This document shows positions 31,032-42,043 of a DNA stretch of 64,000 nt, in pieces. Location: positions 36,897,932 to 36,961,931 of the forward strand of contig CM037857.1 in NCBI GenBank assembly GCA_021292105.1, written 5' to 3'. The position numbers were made by a program, and so were the translations under genes. This DNA is from Anadara kagoshimensis. Taxonomy: Eukaryota; Mollusca; Bivalvia; Arcoida; Arcidae. Position 1 is the stretch's first letter; every line of letters starts with the position of its first letter. The notes below the pieces were generated by a model. It made no database searches and was not told where the DNA came from. It worked only from the letters and a program-made list of their open reading frames with translations.

Positions 31032-31241
31032 AAAAGGCGTTATAACGCGAAATAAAGGCGTTATAATGCGAAAAAAGGCGTTATTACGCCTTTAGAAAGG
31101 CGTAATAACGCGAATTGAAAGGCGTTATAACGCGAAATAAAGGCGTTATAATGCGAAAAAAGGCCTTATAACGCCTTTAGACGAAACGCGAAATAAAGGC
31201 GTAATAACACGAATTGAAAGGCGTTATAACGCGAAGTAAAG
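31032..31241 (+). repeat. GGCGTTATAACGCG array, left
   Basis: About nine ~19-20 bp units AAAGGCGTTATAACGCGAAA with variants (GTAATAACG, CCTTATAACG). The units contain the local palindrome CGTTATAACG. Inverted relative to 31794-31970. Confidence 0.92.
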
Positions 31242-31323
31242 ATGCCTTCCATAATGATGTGGAGGTCCTGGGGTTTAATCTCTACCCCCGCCCCCACACT
31301 TTACCACTTTACATACATATTAA

Positions 31324-31325
<2 letters not shown>

Positions 31326-31370
<45 letters not shown>
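31326..31370 (+). repeat. (TG)n microsatellite
   Basis: Uninterrupted TG run of about 20 dinucleotides in the centre of the 3.65-kb TIR element. Confidence 0.95.
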
Positions 31371-31371
<1 letters not shown>

Positions 31372-31793
31372 CCTGCACAACTATATGTAATGTAATAAGC
31401 TGTTTTATATGTATTTATTTTATGAAAATTAAAAAAAACTGCACATCATCTGATCCTGCGCTGAAATGAACATACTATTTCAGTAAAACAGAAAGAAAGG
31501 TTTCTTTTCAATGTTAAAGTGTTGTTTTTTCCTAAAGAGTATCATTTTATATATGGGGATTGAAATCTTTTAAGTAATCTGAAATATAAACATTGATAAA
31601 CATTGGCAATGTACACATGGCTATTTATTAAAAAGTTCCTGTCCAATTGTCAATCGCTAACTTTTAACAATGATTAAATGACACTTGTGACATCTTAGTA
31701 TGAATAGATCTACAGTTGCCTTAAGCTATTCAAACTAAAACCAATCTGTCTGTGGTGAGGGTTGTCACTCAAGTGACTGCTCTATATATAGAC

Positions 31794-31970
31794 AAAAAGG
31801 CGTTATTACGCCTTTCTAAAGGCGCTATAATGCCTTTCGATTCGCGTTATTACGCCTTTCTAAAGGCGTTATAACGCCTTTATTTCGCGTTATAACGCCT
31901 TTCAATTCGCGTTATTACGCCTTTATTTCGCGTATAACGCCTTTCAATTCGCGTTATTACGCCTTTATTT
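31794..31970 (-). repeat. GGCGTTATAACGCG array, right (inverted)
   Basis: About eight units, the reverse complement of those at 31032-31241 (GCGTTATTACGCCTTTATTT). The two arrays could fold together as arms of a ~950-bp hairpin. Confidence 0.92.
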
Positions 31971-32913
31971 CAGTCTAGAACGTAACGTTGTTTATTTTGT
32001 TTTAAACAAATTTGAGGCTTTATGATATTTAGACAATTTATGCCATAGAGCCTTTTAAAACTGCGTTACCCAGGCGTGATTCTTCACATTCTATGATTAT
32101 ATCTATATCCTTTTACTATTTTAGAGACATAATAGTATTCAGTTGTATATTGTTCATAATAAACAATATTAGCCTTAATTTACATAGAGCAGTATTGTCT
32201 GACCATGTCCTTTTTATGACTTGATGTATTTTAGATCGTTGATGACCTTAGAATATGAATGTCACGCCTGATACACGCATTTTAGATAGCAACCCTACGT
32301 TTATACCCCTGAAACCCAAATACAAAAAATCAAAACTTGTTTTTTTTTTTTTAAATTAATCGTGATACATGCATTTCTATTAAATGAAAGCGTTCTTTAT
32401 ACTTTCTTATACTTTGACTTTTAATTGCCAGTTGCGAGCTACCTGTACAGTACAATTTCATAAAATGTGAGCTACCTGTACAGTAAACAGAAAACCACAC
32501 TGTCCAATTAAATCGTGTTTTGAAGTTTTCTCCAAACTTCTAAGTACTGTATTAAGTCACAAGTTGTTTTTAACATTCATAGCTTGCAAACTGTCTTCAG
32601 AATGGTATTAGTAATATAGAGAAAATTGAGAATGAATCGTGAATTCATGAAAATTCCGCTGTGATCTATCATGTTCAACAAACGAATAAAAGTTTTAGGC
32701 TTGGTTTTTCACAAAATGTGTTGGATAATTAAAAATTGCATTAACATAGTGATATCCATGTAGCTATAAAAATCTCACAACACTTCATAACAACAATAAT
32801 TTTACATATTTTTACTTATGTTTGACTCCACTGTTTTCATTCCTCGCTTCGATAAACAGAGCTACCGACAACTGTACAGTTTGACTTAACTTCCGTTCCC
32901 ACACTGTGAACAG

Positions 32914-33390
32914 GATTATTGTATTTTCAATCGAGTTAATCACGGGGAAATTTATCAAGGTATGTTTCTTGTTTTATTTCAATATGTTGATATTGCCGTA
33001 TATCATTCTTTGAATCTTATATTAAACCCCCAAAAAGTGCTAAACGAAAATATGACAGTATGTATAGGTCGCGATGACCACGGTGTAAAACTTGACCATG
33101 CGTTTCGACAATGTATTTATAATAACTATTTAATCATCGAGTTGCAATTTCTTACAGATTTACCCCTCTTATACAATTACATTTGATTTTTAAAGAACAA
33201 AATGTATATAGGAGAGAGAGAGTACTGTTTGCAAGCACTAATTAAAATATTATTTTTCGCATATAGTATGCAATTTTGATCATGTTCGATGTTAAAAATA
33301 GTCTTTTATTTGAATATGAGAAATATAGTGACTTGGTTCGACTATTTAAATTCAACTTTTTAATATTCTTTAATTCAATTTTCAATTGTC
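32914..33390. other. Unique AT-rich spacer
   Basis: Contains a 74-codon plus-strand open frame (32962-33186) with no supporting feature. Nothing recognised. Confidence 0.45.
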
Positions 33391-33961
33391 ATGCCAATCT
33401 TTTTTTTTCAATTTTTACTATTTATCTTTCTCTTATATAAAAACTATAAAAATACAAAATTGTAACTTTTTAAAAGGCAATAACTCCAAAATGATTAGTC
33501 AGATATTTTTTAAATTTCCCATGTACCTTTATTTTTCATGCTGATTATTTTTGCATCAATACTTTTTATCTCTCTCTAACAATTTTAATGGGGCAATAAC
33601 TCCAACATGGGTGATCATATTTTTATGAAACTTGCTTATCAGCTTAAATTTAGGCCATGGCCTTTGACCTTGACTTCATTTCGACGAATGAACAAATCTT
33701 AAGATTAAGACTATATAGAATCCAAATATTATATAAGTTTTTTTGCCTCCAATGAGCGTTTTAAGAGAAGATTTTTTTAGGTTTTGTCTATTTTTTAGTA
33801 ACAGCGGCCATCTTGGCTACTTGTTGGCAATGATTTGACAAACTATAGTTAGACTCTGTCAAGGACCTTCCACAGCTAATTTGGTTTCATCTATTGGCCC
33901 AGTTGTTTCGGAGGAGAAGATTAAAGTTTACTGAAGGACGCACAGACGCACGCTTCGCCAT
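33391..33961 (+). repeat. ~570-bp direct repeat, left of the intact LINE
   Basis: Nearly identical to 38114-38682 (two substitutions and one indel noticed). Contains AGGCAATAACTCCAAAATGA, GGCCATGGCCTTTGACCTTG and GAAGGACGCACAGACGCACG, text typical of a dispersed mollusc repeat. It ends abruptly at CGCTTCGCCAT, where the LINE begins. Confidence 0.92.
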
Positions 33962-34003
33962 CGCCGCTTATCCTCATCTGCACGTTCTAAATGCAATGAT
34001 CAA

Positions 34004-34444
34004 ATGTCAAACACTATTACAAATGACACTAACAGTGGCGGAAAATGTTTGGAACCGAACGACGTAACCCCTGAAACATCAGAACCACCAACAACGCAAA
34101 TCCGTATCACCGAGGCAGATAATGAATATGACTGCAATAATACTTCAGCAAGTGTTACAAGTGGTTTTCACGCTGTTTATTCGGCACGTCAGCGGGTAAA
34201 ACGATATTTTATCGGACGAATATCAGGAGAAGTAACTGTTAATGACATCAAAAAATATCTAGAAGAAAGAGAAGTCCATTGCACCTTTGTTCGTCTAATG
34301 AAAAGTCGCCGTCAAAATACAGTTTCTGCTCGTGTGAATATAGTAGCACAGAACTGTAAGATTGTAGAACAAAGGAATTTCTGGCCTAAAGGTATTAGTT
34401 TTCGGCCGTGGCTCTCGAAAAGCTCTTATTATGGAGTGGATTAA
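34004..34444 (+). CDS. LINE ORF1, 146 aa, probable RRM-like nucleic-acid-binding protein
   Basis: First ORF of the intact retrotransposon, 42 bp after the element's 5' end. The N-terminal ~55 residues are polar and low in complexity (TPETSEPPTTQI). Residues ~60-145 hold a compact segment, RVKRYFIGRISGEVTVNDIK then KYLEEREVHCTFVRLMKSR, with SARVNIV and WPKGISFRPW. The strand-helix-strand order resembles the RRM-like ORF1 domain of other invertebrate LINEs. No zinc knuckle. Its TAA overlaps the ATG of ORF2 by 14 nt in the +1 frame, suggesting re-initiation or leaky coupling. Function (RNA binding, RNP assembly) is inferred. Confidence 0.75.
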   Translation: MSNTITNDTNSGGKCLEPNDVTPETSEPPTTQIRITEADNEYDCNNTSASVTSGFHAVYSARQRVKRYFIGRISGEVTVNDIKKYLEEREVHCTFVRLMKSRRQNTVSARVNIVAQNCKIVEQRNFWPKGISFRPWLSKSSYYGVD

Positions 34445-37400
34445 GTCAGATTCAAAAGCTTTTTTCAGTTTACTTATCTGTGTTATGGTTAGTGTTCTTA
34501 ATATGCTGTCTTGGAACGTTACAGGGATAATGTCCAGTTCATTATACTTAGCAAAAGCTCTCAAAGCACACGATATTAGCATTTGTGGCATATCGGAACA
34601 TATGCTGAAACCTGAGACAGTTTGCTTTTTAGAATCCATTGACAATGATTATAATTGTTTGGCTACTGTTGACTTCAGTTTACACCCCGTGTTCACAAAC
34701 AGAATAGGTAAAGGAGGTGTATGCTTATTGTGGCACAAACGTCTAGACAATATTGTTGAGCCGTTACAAATTGAACCACCAGATGATCGAATTATAGGAA
34801 TAAAGGTGACTTTAAGTGACAATGAAATATTTTATGTATTTCAAGTTTATTTACCTACAACTCGTTACACAGTTGAATTATATCAAAATTATATTGACAA
34901 ACTATGTGAATTAAGTTCAAGTTATGGCTCTCTTGGAAGAGTTGTGATTATGGGTGACTTTAATGGCCATTTCAAGGGAGAAAGGTATTTTGGCGCGTTA
35001 AATCCGCGGGATAGGTTTTTACAACAGCTACTTGACGATTGTGATATGTCTTGTCTAACAGCATCTAGTTTATGTACAGGAGAGCAGTGGTCATATGTAC
35101 CAAGTGGCTATGGGTCGCCTAGTCTGATTGATCATATAGTGATCCCGAACACTGCCGTTGATACCGTGAATGACTGTATCATTTTAGGTGACGAATTTCT
35201 TGAAGTATCAAATCACCGTCCTATTAAATTCTCGCTCTCATATTCACATACGGACATCATTGAAGATCATATTAAAGACCACACACGTGTTCGTTACAAA
35301 TGGAAATCTGCGGATTTAGACGCTTATCGATATACACTAGATGATTTACTACTTCAAACTCTACCATGTGAGATGAACAATGACAACTTAGAAACTTACT
35401 ATAATACTATGGTTGACTGTTTTGTTAAAGCAGCGTCACAAAATGTTCCAAAAACCGGATTTAAGCCTTTTTTAAAACCTTACTGGAACCGAGAACTTAA
35501 AGCACTACACAAGTCCATGCGGCAAGCTAGATCGATTTGGATATCTGAAGGAAAACCTCGTGGTTTAGACTTCCATTCTTATGCTTTATACAAAGCTACG
35601 AAACGAGAGTTTCGATGTAAAATGCGACAGCACCACGATAATTACATAATGCAACAGTTCGACCAGATTGATAACGCGGCTGATGTTGACCAGGTTCTAT
35701 TTTGGAAATTAGTTAATTCTAAACGGGTTAAGTCAAGGTCTGTGGCAGGTGCTGAGTTACGATTTAATCAGGAGACATTACGAGACCCAAGACTCATAGT
35801 TGATAGTTGGGGTGAATATTTCCAAAAGCTATATGGTGTGCAAGATGACTCTGGTTTCGATGATAATCATCGGCGTAACATTGAATGTTTGGTGGAGGAG
35901 TATAAAAGAAACAACAATTGTAATGAAAATGAGGACTTGTTAAATGAGCTGTTTACCATGGAAGAATTAACAACCGTTTTGAATCATTTACCAAATGGTA
36001 AAGCGTCAGGACTTGACTCAGTAACATATGAACACATTAAGTTTGCAAGTCCTTTTACGCACAACTGCTTACTCAACTTATATAATGCTTTCGTAAAACA
36101 TGAAATAATTCCCGATGCCTGTAAAGTAGGATTAATTATCACATTACACAAAGGAGGAAATAAATCGAAGGACAATACCGATAACTATCGGGCCATCTCA
36201 CTACAGCCAGTCATAGAAAAGGTTTTTGAGAAACTTGTGTTAAATCGTATTGAAAACTCTTGTTTGAATGAGAAAATAAATCCGTTACAGAATGGTTTTC
36301 AAAAACAAATGAACAGTAATATGGCCTCATTTATCGTCAAAGAATGTGTTTCGTATGGAAAGGAACAGAATAGTAAAGTGTTCGCTGCATTTATGGATGC
36401 CGAAAAAGCATTTGATCGAGTATGGCATACGGGCCTTTTCTACAGATTACATGAATTTGGAGTGAAAGGAAAACTGTTTAGAATGATTATTGAACTTTAC
36501 AGAAACATGTCAGCTAGAGTTCTTCACAAGGGCCTGTTATCAACGGATTTTCAAATTCAGTGTGGAACAAGACAAGGTGGCATTTTATCGCCGTGGTTTT
36601 ATCTTGTGTACATTAACCCATTGTTAAACTTGCTCAGCTCATATAGTGGTGGCTTTTCTATTCTCAATAAAAACTTCAGTTGTCCAACACAAGCTGATGA
36701 TATTGTGCTGCTTTCTCTTTTAAAACATGGATTAGATGCGCTATTGGAGAAATGCTACGATTTCAGTCGAAAATGGAGATTCAAATTTAACGCTTCAAAG
36801 TGTAAGGTAATGGTTTTCAATGAACGTAAAGTTGACTTTCAGCGACAGGTCAGATTATGGAAATTCGGTAATGAAACCTTATCCGAAGTAGAAGAATATA
36901 AACATGTAGGAATAACACTAAACAAATATGACATTTATAAGATCGATGTCGACGAACTCTGCCACAAAATTAGAGGGACATTCTTCGGTTTAATGGAATC
37001 TGGAATACATGGTGACTTTTTACATCCACTAAAGATTTATAACTCTATCGTATTACCACGTGCTTTGTTTGGATCCGAGTTATGGTCTTCGATACCAGTA
37101 ACATCATTACGTCGTTTGACCACAATACATCACTATTGCTTAAAAAGAATACAGAATCTTCAAATGCGAACAAGATCAGATATGGTGACAGGACTTCTTG
37201 GAACTTTTTCAATCGAATATATCATCGACAAAAACAAGCTAACATTCTTTGGGTCGCTCTGTCGATTGCCGAACGCTTCAGCGGTGAAACAACTGTTTTT
37301 AATCCGGTATTTTCAATTTAGTTTTGGATCTGTGCAATCGAACATTGGATATATGCAAGATATACACCGCATTCTAATCAGATATGGTCTTGATCAGTTG

Positions 37401-37958
37401 ATGGAAGATTATGTGTTATCAAATGTTTGTTTATCTAAATACCAATGGAAGCGGTTATTATCAGAAACTATTATGGAAAAACACAATTCTGAGTGGTATA
37501 CTAGAATCTCAACTTCTGAAGACTTCTCTCGCTTTACCCGTATTCACAATGATAATGTTCCAAATGTTTGGTGGAAAATTAGCAGAAAACAACTGTCCCT
37601 TAAATCAGCATGTTTTCTTATGATTAAACTATGTTGTGTCCTACCCAACAGCAAAATAAAGTGCATACGATGTCAATCGGACGTCATAGATATTGTAAAA
37701 CATGTGTTCTTTGGCTGTCATGCAACTGTACACATACAGGAAACATTCTGGGATAATGTTATAGATAGGTTTGGTGTCCAACTTTATTCATTTTTAGACA
37801 ATCTAGATCAGGACAGTTTAATAACAGTGGTACTTGGTGGAACTCACACGGGTCTGGAAGATGCTATAATCGATTATGATTTGCTAGACTTTAGAATGTT
37901 TTGCTCCATATTCATACAGAAGGTGTTTGCTGACCAACCATTGATTCCAGTTTATTGA
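34431..37958 (+). CDS. LINE ORF2: endonuclease-reverse transcriptase, 1175 aa, intact
   Basis: Non-LTR retrotransposon polyprotein for target-primed reverse transcription. The N-terminal EEP/APE-like nuclease shows LSWNVTG (~25), GISEHM (~53), VIMGDFNGHF (~172), LIDHIVIP (~232) and SNHRPIKFSL (~259). The RT shows LPNGKASGLDSVTYEHIK (~520), YRAISLQPVIEKVFEKLV (~585), FMDAEKAFDRVWH (~653), CGTRQGGILSPWFYLVY (~710) and TQADDIVLLS (~752). The catalytic box is therefore QADD rather than the usual F/YADD. C terminus: CIRCQSDVIDIVKHVFFGCH (~1077), a CCHC-like motif. No stops or frameshifts. Start at 34431 overlaps ORF1; Met at 34503 just before LSWN is an alternative. Style is Jockey/I/CR1-like; clade unassigned. 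Confidence 0.95.
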   Translation: MEWIKSDSKAFFSLLICVMVSVLNMLSWNVTGIMSSSLYLAKALKAHDISICGISEHMLKPETVCFLESIDNDYNCLATVDFSLHPVFTNRIGKGGVCLLWHKRLDNIVEPLQIEPPDDRIIGIKVTLSDNEIFYVFQVYLPTTRYTVELYQNYIDKLCELSSSYGSLGRVVIMGDFNGHFKGERYFGALNPRDRFLQQLLDDCDMSCLTASSLCTGEQWSYVPSGYGSPSLIDHIVIPNTAVDTVNDCIILGDEFLEVSNHRPIKFSLSYSHTDIIEDHIKDHTRVRYKWKSADLDAYRYTLDDLLLQTLPCEMNNDNLETYYNTMVDCFVKAASQNVPKTGFKPFLKPYWNRELKALHKSMRQARSIWISEGKPRGLDFHSYALYKATKREFRCKMRQHHDNYIMQQFDQIDNAADVDQVLFWKLVNSKRVKSRSVAGAELRFNQETLRDPRLIVDSWGEYFQKLYGVQDDSGFDDNHRRNIECLVEEYKRNNNCNENEDLLNELFTMEELTTVLNHLPNGKASGLDSVTYEHIKFASPFTHNCLLNLYNAFVKHEIIPDACKVGLIITLHKGGNKSKDNTDNYRAISLQPVIEKVFEKLVLNRIENSCLNEKINPLQNGFQKQMNSNMASFIVKECVSYGKEQNSKVFAAFMDAEKAFDRVWHTGLFYRLHEFGVKGKLFRMIIELYRNMSARVLHKGLLSTDFQIQCGTRQGGILSPWFYLVYINPLLNLLSSYSGGFSILNKNFSCPTQADDIVLLSLLKHGLDALLEKCYDFSRKWRFKFNASKCKVMVFNERKVDFQRQVRLWKFGNETLSEVEEYKHVGITLNKYDIYKIDVDELCHKIRGTFFGLMESGIHGDFLHPLKIYNSIVLPRALFGSELWSSIPVTSLRRLTTIHHYCLKRIQNLQMRTRSDMVTGLLGTFSIEYIIDKNKLTFFGSLCRLPNASAVKQLFLIRYFQFSFGSVQSNIGYMQDIHRILIRYGLDQLMEDYVLSNVCLSKYQWKRLLSETIMEKHNSEWYTRISTSEDFSRFTRIHNDNVPNVWWKISRKQLSLKSACFLMIKLCCVLPNSKIKCIRCQSDVIDIVKHVFFGCHATVHIQETFWDNVIDRFGVQLYSFLDNLDQDSLITVVLGGTHTGLEDAIIDYDLLDFRMFCSIFIQKVFADQPLIPVY

Positions 37959-38113
37959 ATAGCTGTACAGTCGCGTTGTCATTTTAAGGACATTTTTCAT
38001 ATTACTCTAATCTTATGTATATACGTTTGAATTTCTAGCTTTCGTTTGTTAGTTCCTTACCTTTCTATCCTTTCTAACTGATCTCCCTGAGAGGAGGAAA
38101 TAAAGATATATAT

Positions 38114-38682
38114 ATGCCAATTTTTTTTTCAATTTTTACTATTTATCTTTCTCTTATATAAAAACTATAAAAATACAAAATTGTAACTTTTTAAAAGGCA
38201 ATAACTCCAAAATGATTAGTCAGATATTTTTTAAATTTCCCATGTACCTTTATTTTTCATGCTGATTATTTTTGCATCAATACTTTTTATCTCTCTCTAA
38301 CAATTTTAATGGGGCAATAACTCCAACATGGGTGATCATATTTTTATGAAACTTGCTTATCAGCTTAAATTTAGGCCATGGCCTTTGACCTTGACTTCAT
38401 TTCGACGAATGAACAAATCTTAAGATTAAGACTATATAGAATCCAAATATTATATAAGTTTTTTTGCCTCCAATGAGCGTTTTAAGAGAAGATTTTTTTA
38501 GGTTTTGTCTATTTTTTAGTAACAGCGGCCATCTTGGCTACTTGTTGGCTATGATTTGACAAACAATAGTTAGACTCTGTCAAGGACCTTCCACAGCTAA
38601 TTTGGTTTCATCTATTGGCCCAGTTGTTTCGGAGGAGAAGATTAAAGTTTACTGAAGGACGCACAGACGCACGCTTCGCCAT
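38114..38682 (+). repeat. ~570-bp direct repeat, right of the intact LINE
   Basis: Copy of 33391-33961. Beyond it the repeat continues (GACATGAGCACACATGGCCT, GTGAGCTAAAAGCCCACTGG), which the left copy lacks. That is the arrangement expected if the LINE entered a pre-existing repeat and duplicated 570 bp of it. Confidence 0.9.
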
Positions 38683-40092
38683 GACATGAGCACACATGGC
38701 CTTGTCAAGTGAGCTAAAAGCCCACTGGAAATCAGCCTTGAAAACATATATCCATCTATTTGTAAAACCATGAATCGTGATTTTTTTTATTATAAAGTCA
38801 AAATATAGTTAGGATTTGAAATAAAAGTTTGCTATTGCTGTGTCTTGTGCTACTGACTTTTGAATGTATTGTTTCATAAAAATTCAAAAGTAGCACATGG
38901 TAGCTAAAATATGTTATAAATTGCTTGAGATCATTTCACGTTTTTTTTTGTCCATTCAATGAAAATTGTCAATAGTTATACGTTTTCAGTTAGGTTATGT
39001 GTTCAGAAACATTATTTAAATGACTGTTTACATATTTATTCTTTTAAGATGCAGATCTGTCTGGTAACCGATAATAAGACTTTTTTGGAAATGTAATTAA
39101 AACAGGAATTCTTTATCTTCTAGAATATATAAGGTTTACAGGCTGAAAATATGCGCTAAAAATTAACCACCATTTATTTGTAAGTCTTGAATACCAGTAC
39201 ATGTAATAAGATTAAAATGGAGATTTTTTATTACTAGTATAAGACCATAGATATAGACAATTTTGAATGAGCTAAAAAATTATAATGCAGAAATATTTAA
39301 TAGCAAATTACTTCTGTTTTTATTTTTGTGTTAATTCCTGATACATATATATATGCATTTGTGGTTCAATCATGAACACAAAAACAATATTTTAATGATT
39401 TTCTTCTAATTTTGCATTAATATGCCGTTGCCATGGTAACCAATATCTGACTAAATCGATGAAAAAAGACTAAGTCGTATGCTTCTTGATAATATTTGAC
39501 AAAATTAATGCAAAACTGGAAAATGCAGTGAAATTTATTCATGATAATTTCAATATAATCAAGGGGTTAAGACAACAGTTTCCATTTTACAAAAAATTCA
39601 CGACAAAAATTCGTGTAGCATATTTACAAAAAATCCCATAACAACGCAGTGTGTAAAAAAGGGACACGTCTCTGTGACAAGGGTTTTAGTCTGTCAACAA
39701 ATCTCGCTCGAACTCGAAAAAAAAACACACATGCGCAAGTATACGTTTGGACACAGTCAATATTCAGGAAAGGGGTGACAGGTTTCAAATCTAGCTAGTT
39801 GTTTACATTTCCGTGACAAAAAATACGACAGAGTTGGTGTCGCATGTTTTTCCTTAATTTTTGTCAAATGCTACATAAATTTAATCGCCAAAAACGTATT
39901 CTTTCTTTGCGAAATGGAACCTCAACATTACGGTCTCCACCCCTAATAAAACAATAAAGTGGTCAAAAATTGCCCCTGGCAAGTAGATCCGGGTACTCTT
40001 GAAGAATTGTACAGGTAGTGATCACAACTTGAAAGAACAGGTAAGTGAAAGCATGTGTTTTTTTTATTGTAGTTCCCCCGATCAAGGCTGCG
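38683..40092. other. Unique spacer
   Basis: Begins with the end of the dispersed repeat that hosts the LINE. Then AT-rich sequence with no recognised feature, becoming less AT-rich at 39650-40040. Confidence 0.45.
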
Positions 40093-40135
40093 ATGGAAAG
40101 TGAACATGAGAATGTTTATTCCTCCCAACTACAGT
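40093..40135 (+). CDS. Speculative first exon of an unidentified plus-strand gene
   Basis: ATG in the context GCTGCGATGG, encoding MESEHENVYSSQLQ, followed by donor GTAAAA in phase 1. This phase matches the exon at 44411 (joined: QLQYVKKSYEQ). A pyrimidine-rich stretch and AG precede it. A one-in-three phase match and an ATG are weak evidence; it could be unrelated. Confidence 0.25.
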
Positions 40136-40330
40136 GTAAAACCACTTTTAAAAGTATTGTCAACTCGTTGTTTAAATCGATATCGAGAATTTTTATTTTT
40201 TTATCGGGGAAATTTCCACATCATATTTTACTTTTTTCTAAATGGCGCAAATTTAGATTGTAAGAATAACTCGTTTGTAACTACAGCGGAAATAACAAGT
40301 CACTCCATCGAGACGATATTTATGATTAAA

Positions 40331-41130
40331 AACAGAGTTCCCATGAAGTAATATTTCCCACTTTAATTTTGGCGCCAATTTGACAATGGAAATTTTGTTG
40401 GAGGGTGTGCATGGGGGTTGTTAAAATTTGAATATAAGCACCTTTAAATCGATTAAAATGCATTTTATCCTGTATGAGTTATGACAATATAGTATGCTTG
40501 GGGTTCCAATGAAGAATTTCCCACTTTAATTTTGGCGCCATTTTTGACAATGGACTTTTTTAAAAAAAGAAAAGGGGAGGGGGAGGGGAAATTTTGTTGG
40601 AGGGGGTGCATGGGGGTTGTCAAAATTTGAATATAAGTACCTTTAAAACGATTAAATTGCATTGCTCCTATACCAGCTGTGCCAATATAATATGCTTAGG
40701 GTTCCAATGAAGAATTTCCCATTTTAATTTTTTGGCGCCATTTTTGACAATGGACAATTTGTTTTTGGAGGGGGGGGGTGTCAAAATTTGAATATAAGCA
40801 CCTTTAAACGATTAAATTGCATTGTTTTATGTACTAGCTGTGACAATATAATATGCTTAGGGTTCCAATGAAGTAATATTTCCCACTAATTTTGGCGCCA
40901 TTTTGACAATGGACATTTTTTAAATGAAATGGGGGGGGGGTTGTCAAAATAAGAATATAAGCACCTTTAAAACGATTAAATTGCATTTTTTCCTGTCCCA
41001 GCTGTGCCAATATAATATGTTTGGGGTTCCAATGAAGTAATTTCTCACTTTAATTTTGGCACCATTTTTGACAATGGACAATTTTCTGGGGAGGGGGAGA
41101 ATGTTGTCAAAATTTGAAAAATAAACACCT
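40331..41130 (+). repeat. Satellite-like array, 5 units of ~163-198 bp
   Basis: Units begin GGGTTCCAATGAAG at 40499, 40697, 40858 and 41022 (first, variant copy at ~40336). They contain TTTCCCACTTTAATTTTGGC GCCA, TTTGACAATGGA, a variable G-rich run, and TTGAATATAAGCACCTTTAA. Length differences come mostly from the G-rich tract. Confidence 0.88.
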
Positions 41131-41997
41131 TTTAAATCAAAAAAATAATGCTCAGATTAATTGAATAAATGAAGATTTCCGCTGCTCCAGTTAGACATTG
41201 TTTAGTACAGACCTGTATCGTTGCGCCACAACACAAATATAGTTCTATCACTAAAGCACCGATATCCATAGGTATTATATATAATTTTATTGTTCGAAAT
41301 ACAGTTGCCGAATAAATATTGGTATTTAAATATAACAAAGTCTTGTTTACAACGATGAATTATGTCATTACGTTTTGTAAACAAAAACACGTGTACCGGC
41401 GTGTAGGAATACATGACGTAATCGTAGTCTAGACAGCACACGACATCTTTGCATTAGACGACATCTTTTTGAAAAAAAAATATAGTCAAAAAAAATTTTA
41501 ATGCACATTTTAGAGGGTGTAATTTCATTGAAAAATTGCATTTTTTTATGAAACTTTTCTATATAATTGCCATTTAATTCTGTTACAGGCACCAGATCAT
41601 TATAATTGATGAGTTTATTTAAAACCCCCTTCATCAGAGTTGATTTAAGCAAAACTCACATATTTTATGAACTATTTGCATAAAGTTATGTGTTTATATC
41701 AAGTGGCTGCACAGCCGTTAGAACAAGACAGGGGAGACAACTTTCAAGGGGAATAACTCTTTTTTTTAACTCACAAAGTAGACTTGAATTTTTGATATAT
41801 GATACAGGATATTGTTATCTAAATGTATGCAAAAAATTATAAAAATCTATAGTTGAATTATTTTCCATGGCTCTCTCTGTAACCTCCTTAAATGTTATTT
41901 TAGTAATTATGGTCCATTTCCTTATCCTTCAATTCATTACCTGGAAATTTTACCCTGTTAAAACATTTTTGACATGTAAAGAAAACAAATAAAATTA

Positions 41998-42043
<46 letters not shown>

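Larger units (their letters stand above)
29258..32908. mobile_element. 3.65-kb non-autonomous TIR element with 5-bp target duplication
   Basis: TIRs of ~66 bp with 3 mismatches (CACAGTGTGGGAACGGAAGT...), flanked by AACAG at 29253-29257 and 32909-32913. Subterminal CTGTACAGGTAGCTC occurs three times on the left (29690, 29713, 29746) and twice inverted on the right (32436, 32469); a relative (CTGTACAGTTTTCGGTAGCTC) is inside the TIR. Further in, two arrays of GGCGTTATAACGCG-type repeats face each other. No long ORF. Superfamily not recognised. Confidence 0.85.
33962..38113 (+). mobile_element. Full-length 4.15-kb LINE
   Basis: Short 5' UTR (42 bp), ORF1, overlapping ORF2, 155-bp 3' UTR with AATAAA at 38099 and a short AT tail (GATATATATAT) rather than poly-A. 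Bounded by ~570-bp direct repeats. Intact frames and near-identical flanks suggest a recent insertion. Confidence 0.88.

Noticed and set aside
34295-36175. Antisense and alternative-frame ORFs within the LINE
   Set aside because: Shadows of ORF1/ORF2; no independent motif.
33391-38682. LTR retrotransposon with 570-bp LTRs
   Set aside because: The direct repeats lack TG...CA ends, primer-binding site and polypurine tract. The internal ORF has EEP endonuclease plus RT of non-LTR type and no protease, RNase H-integrase order or gag.
40039-40071. Tiny intron upstream of the ATG at 40093 (GTAAGT ... TTGTAG)
   Set aside because: Would be only ~32 nt, below workable intron size; treated as chance.
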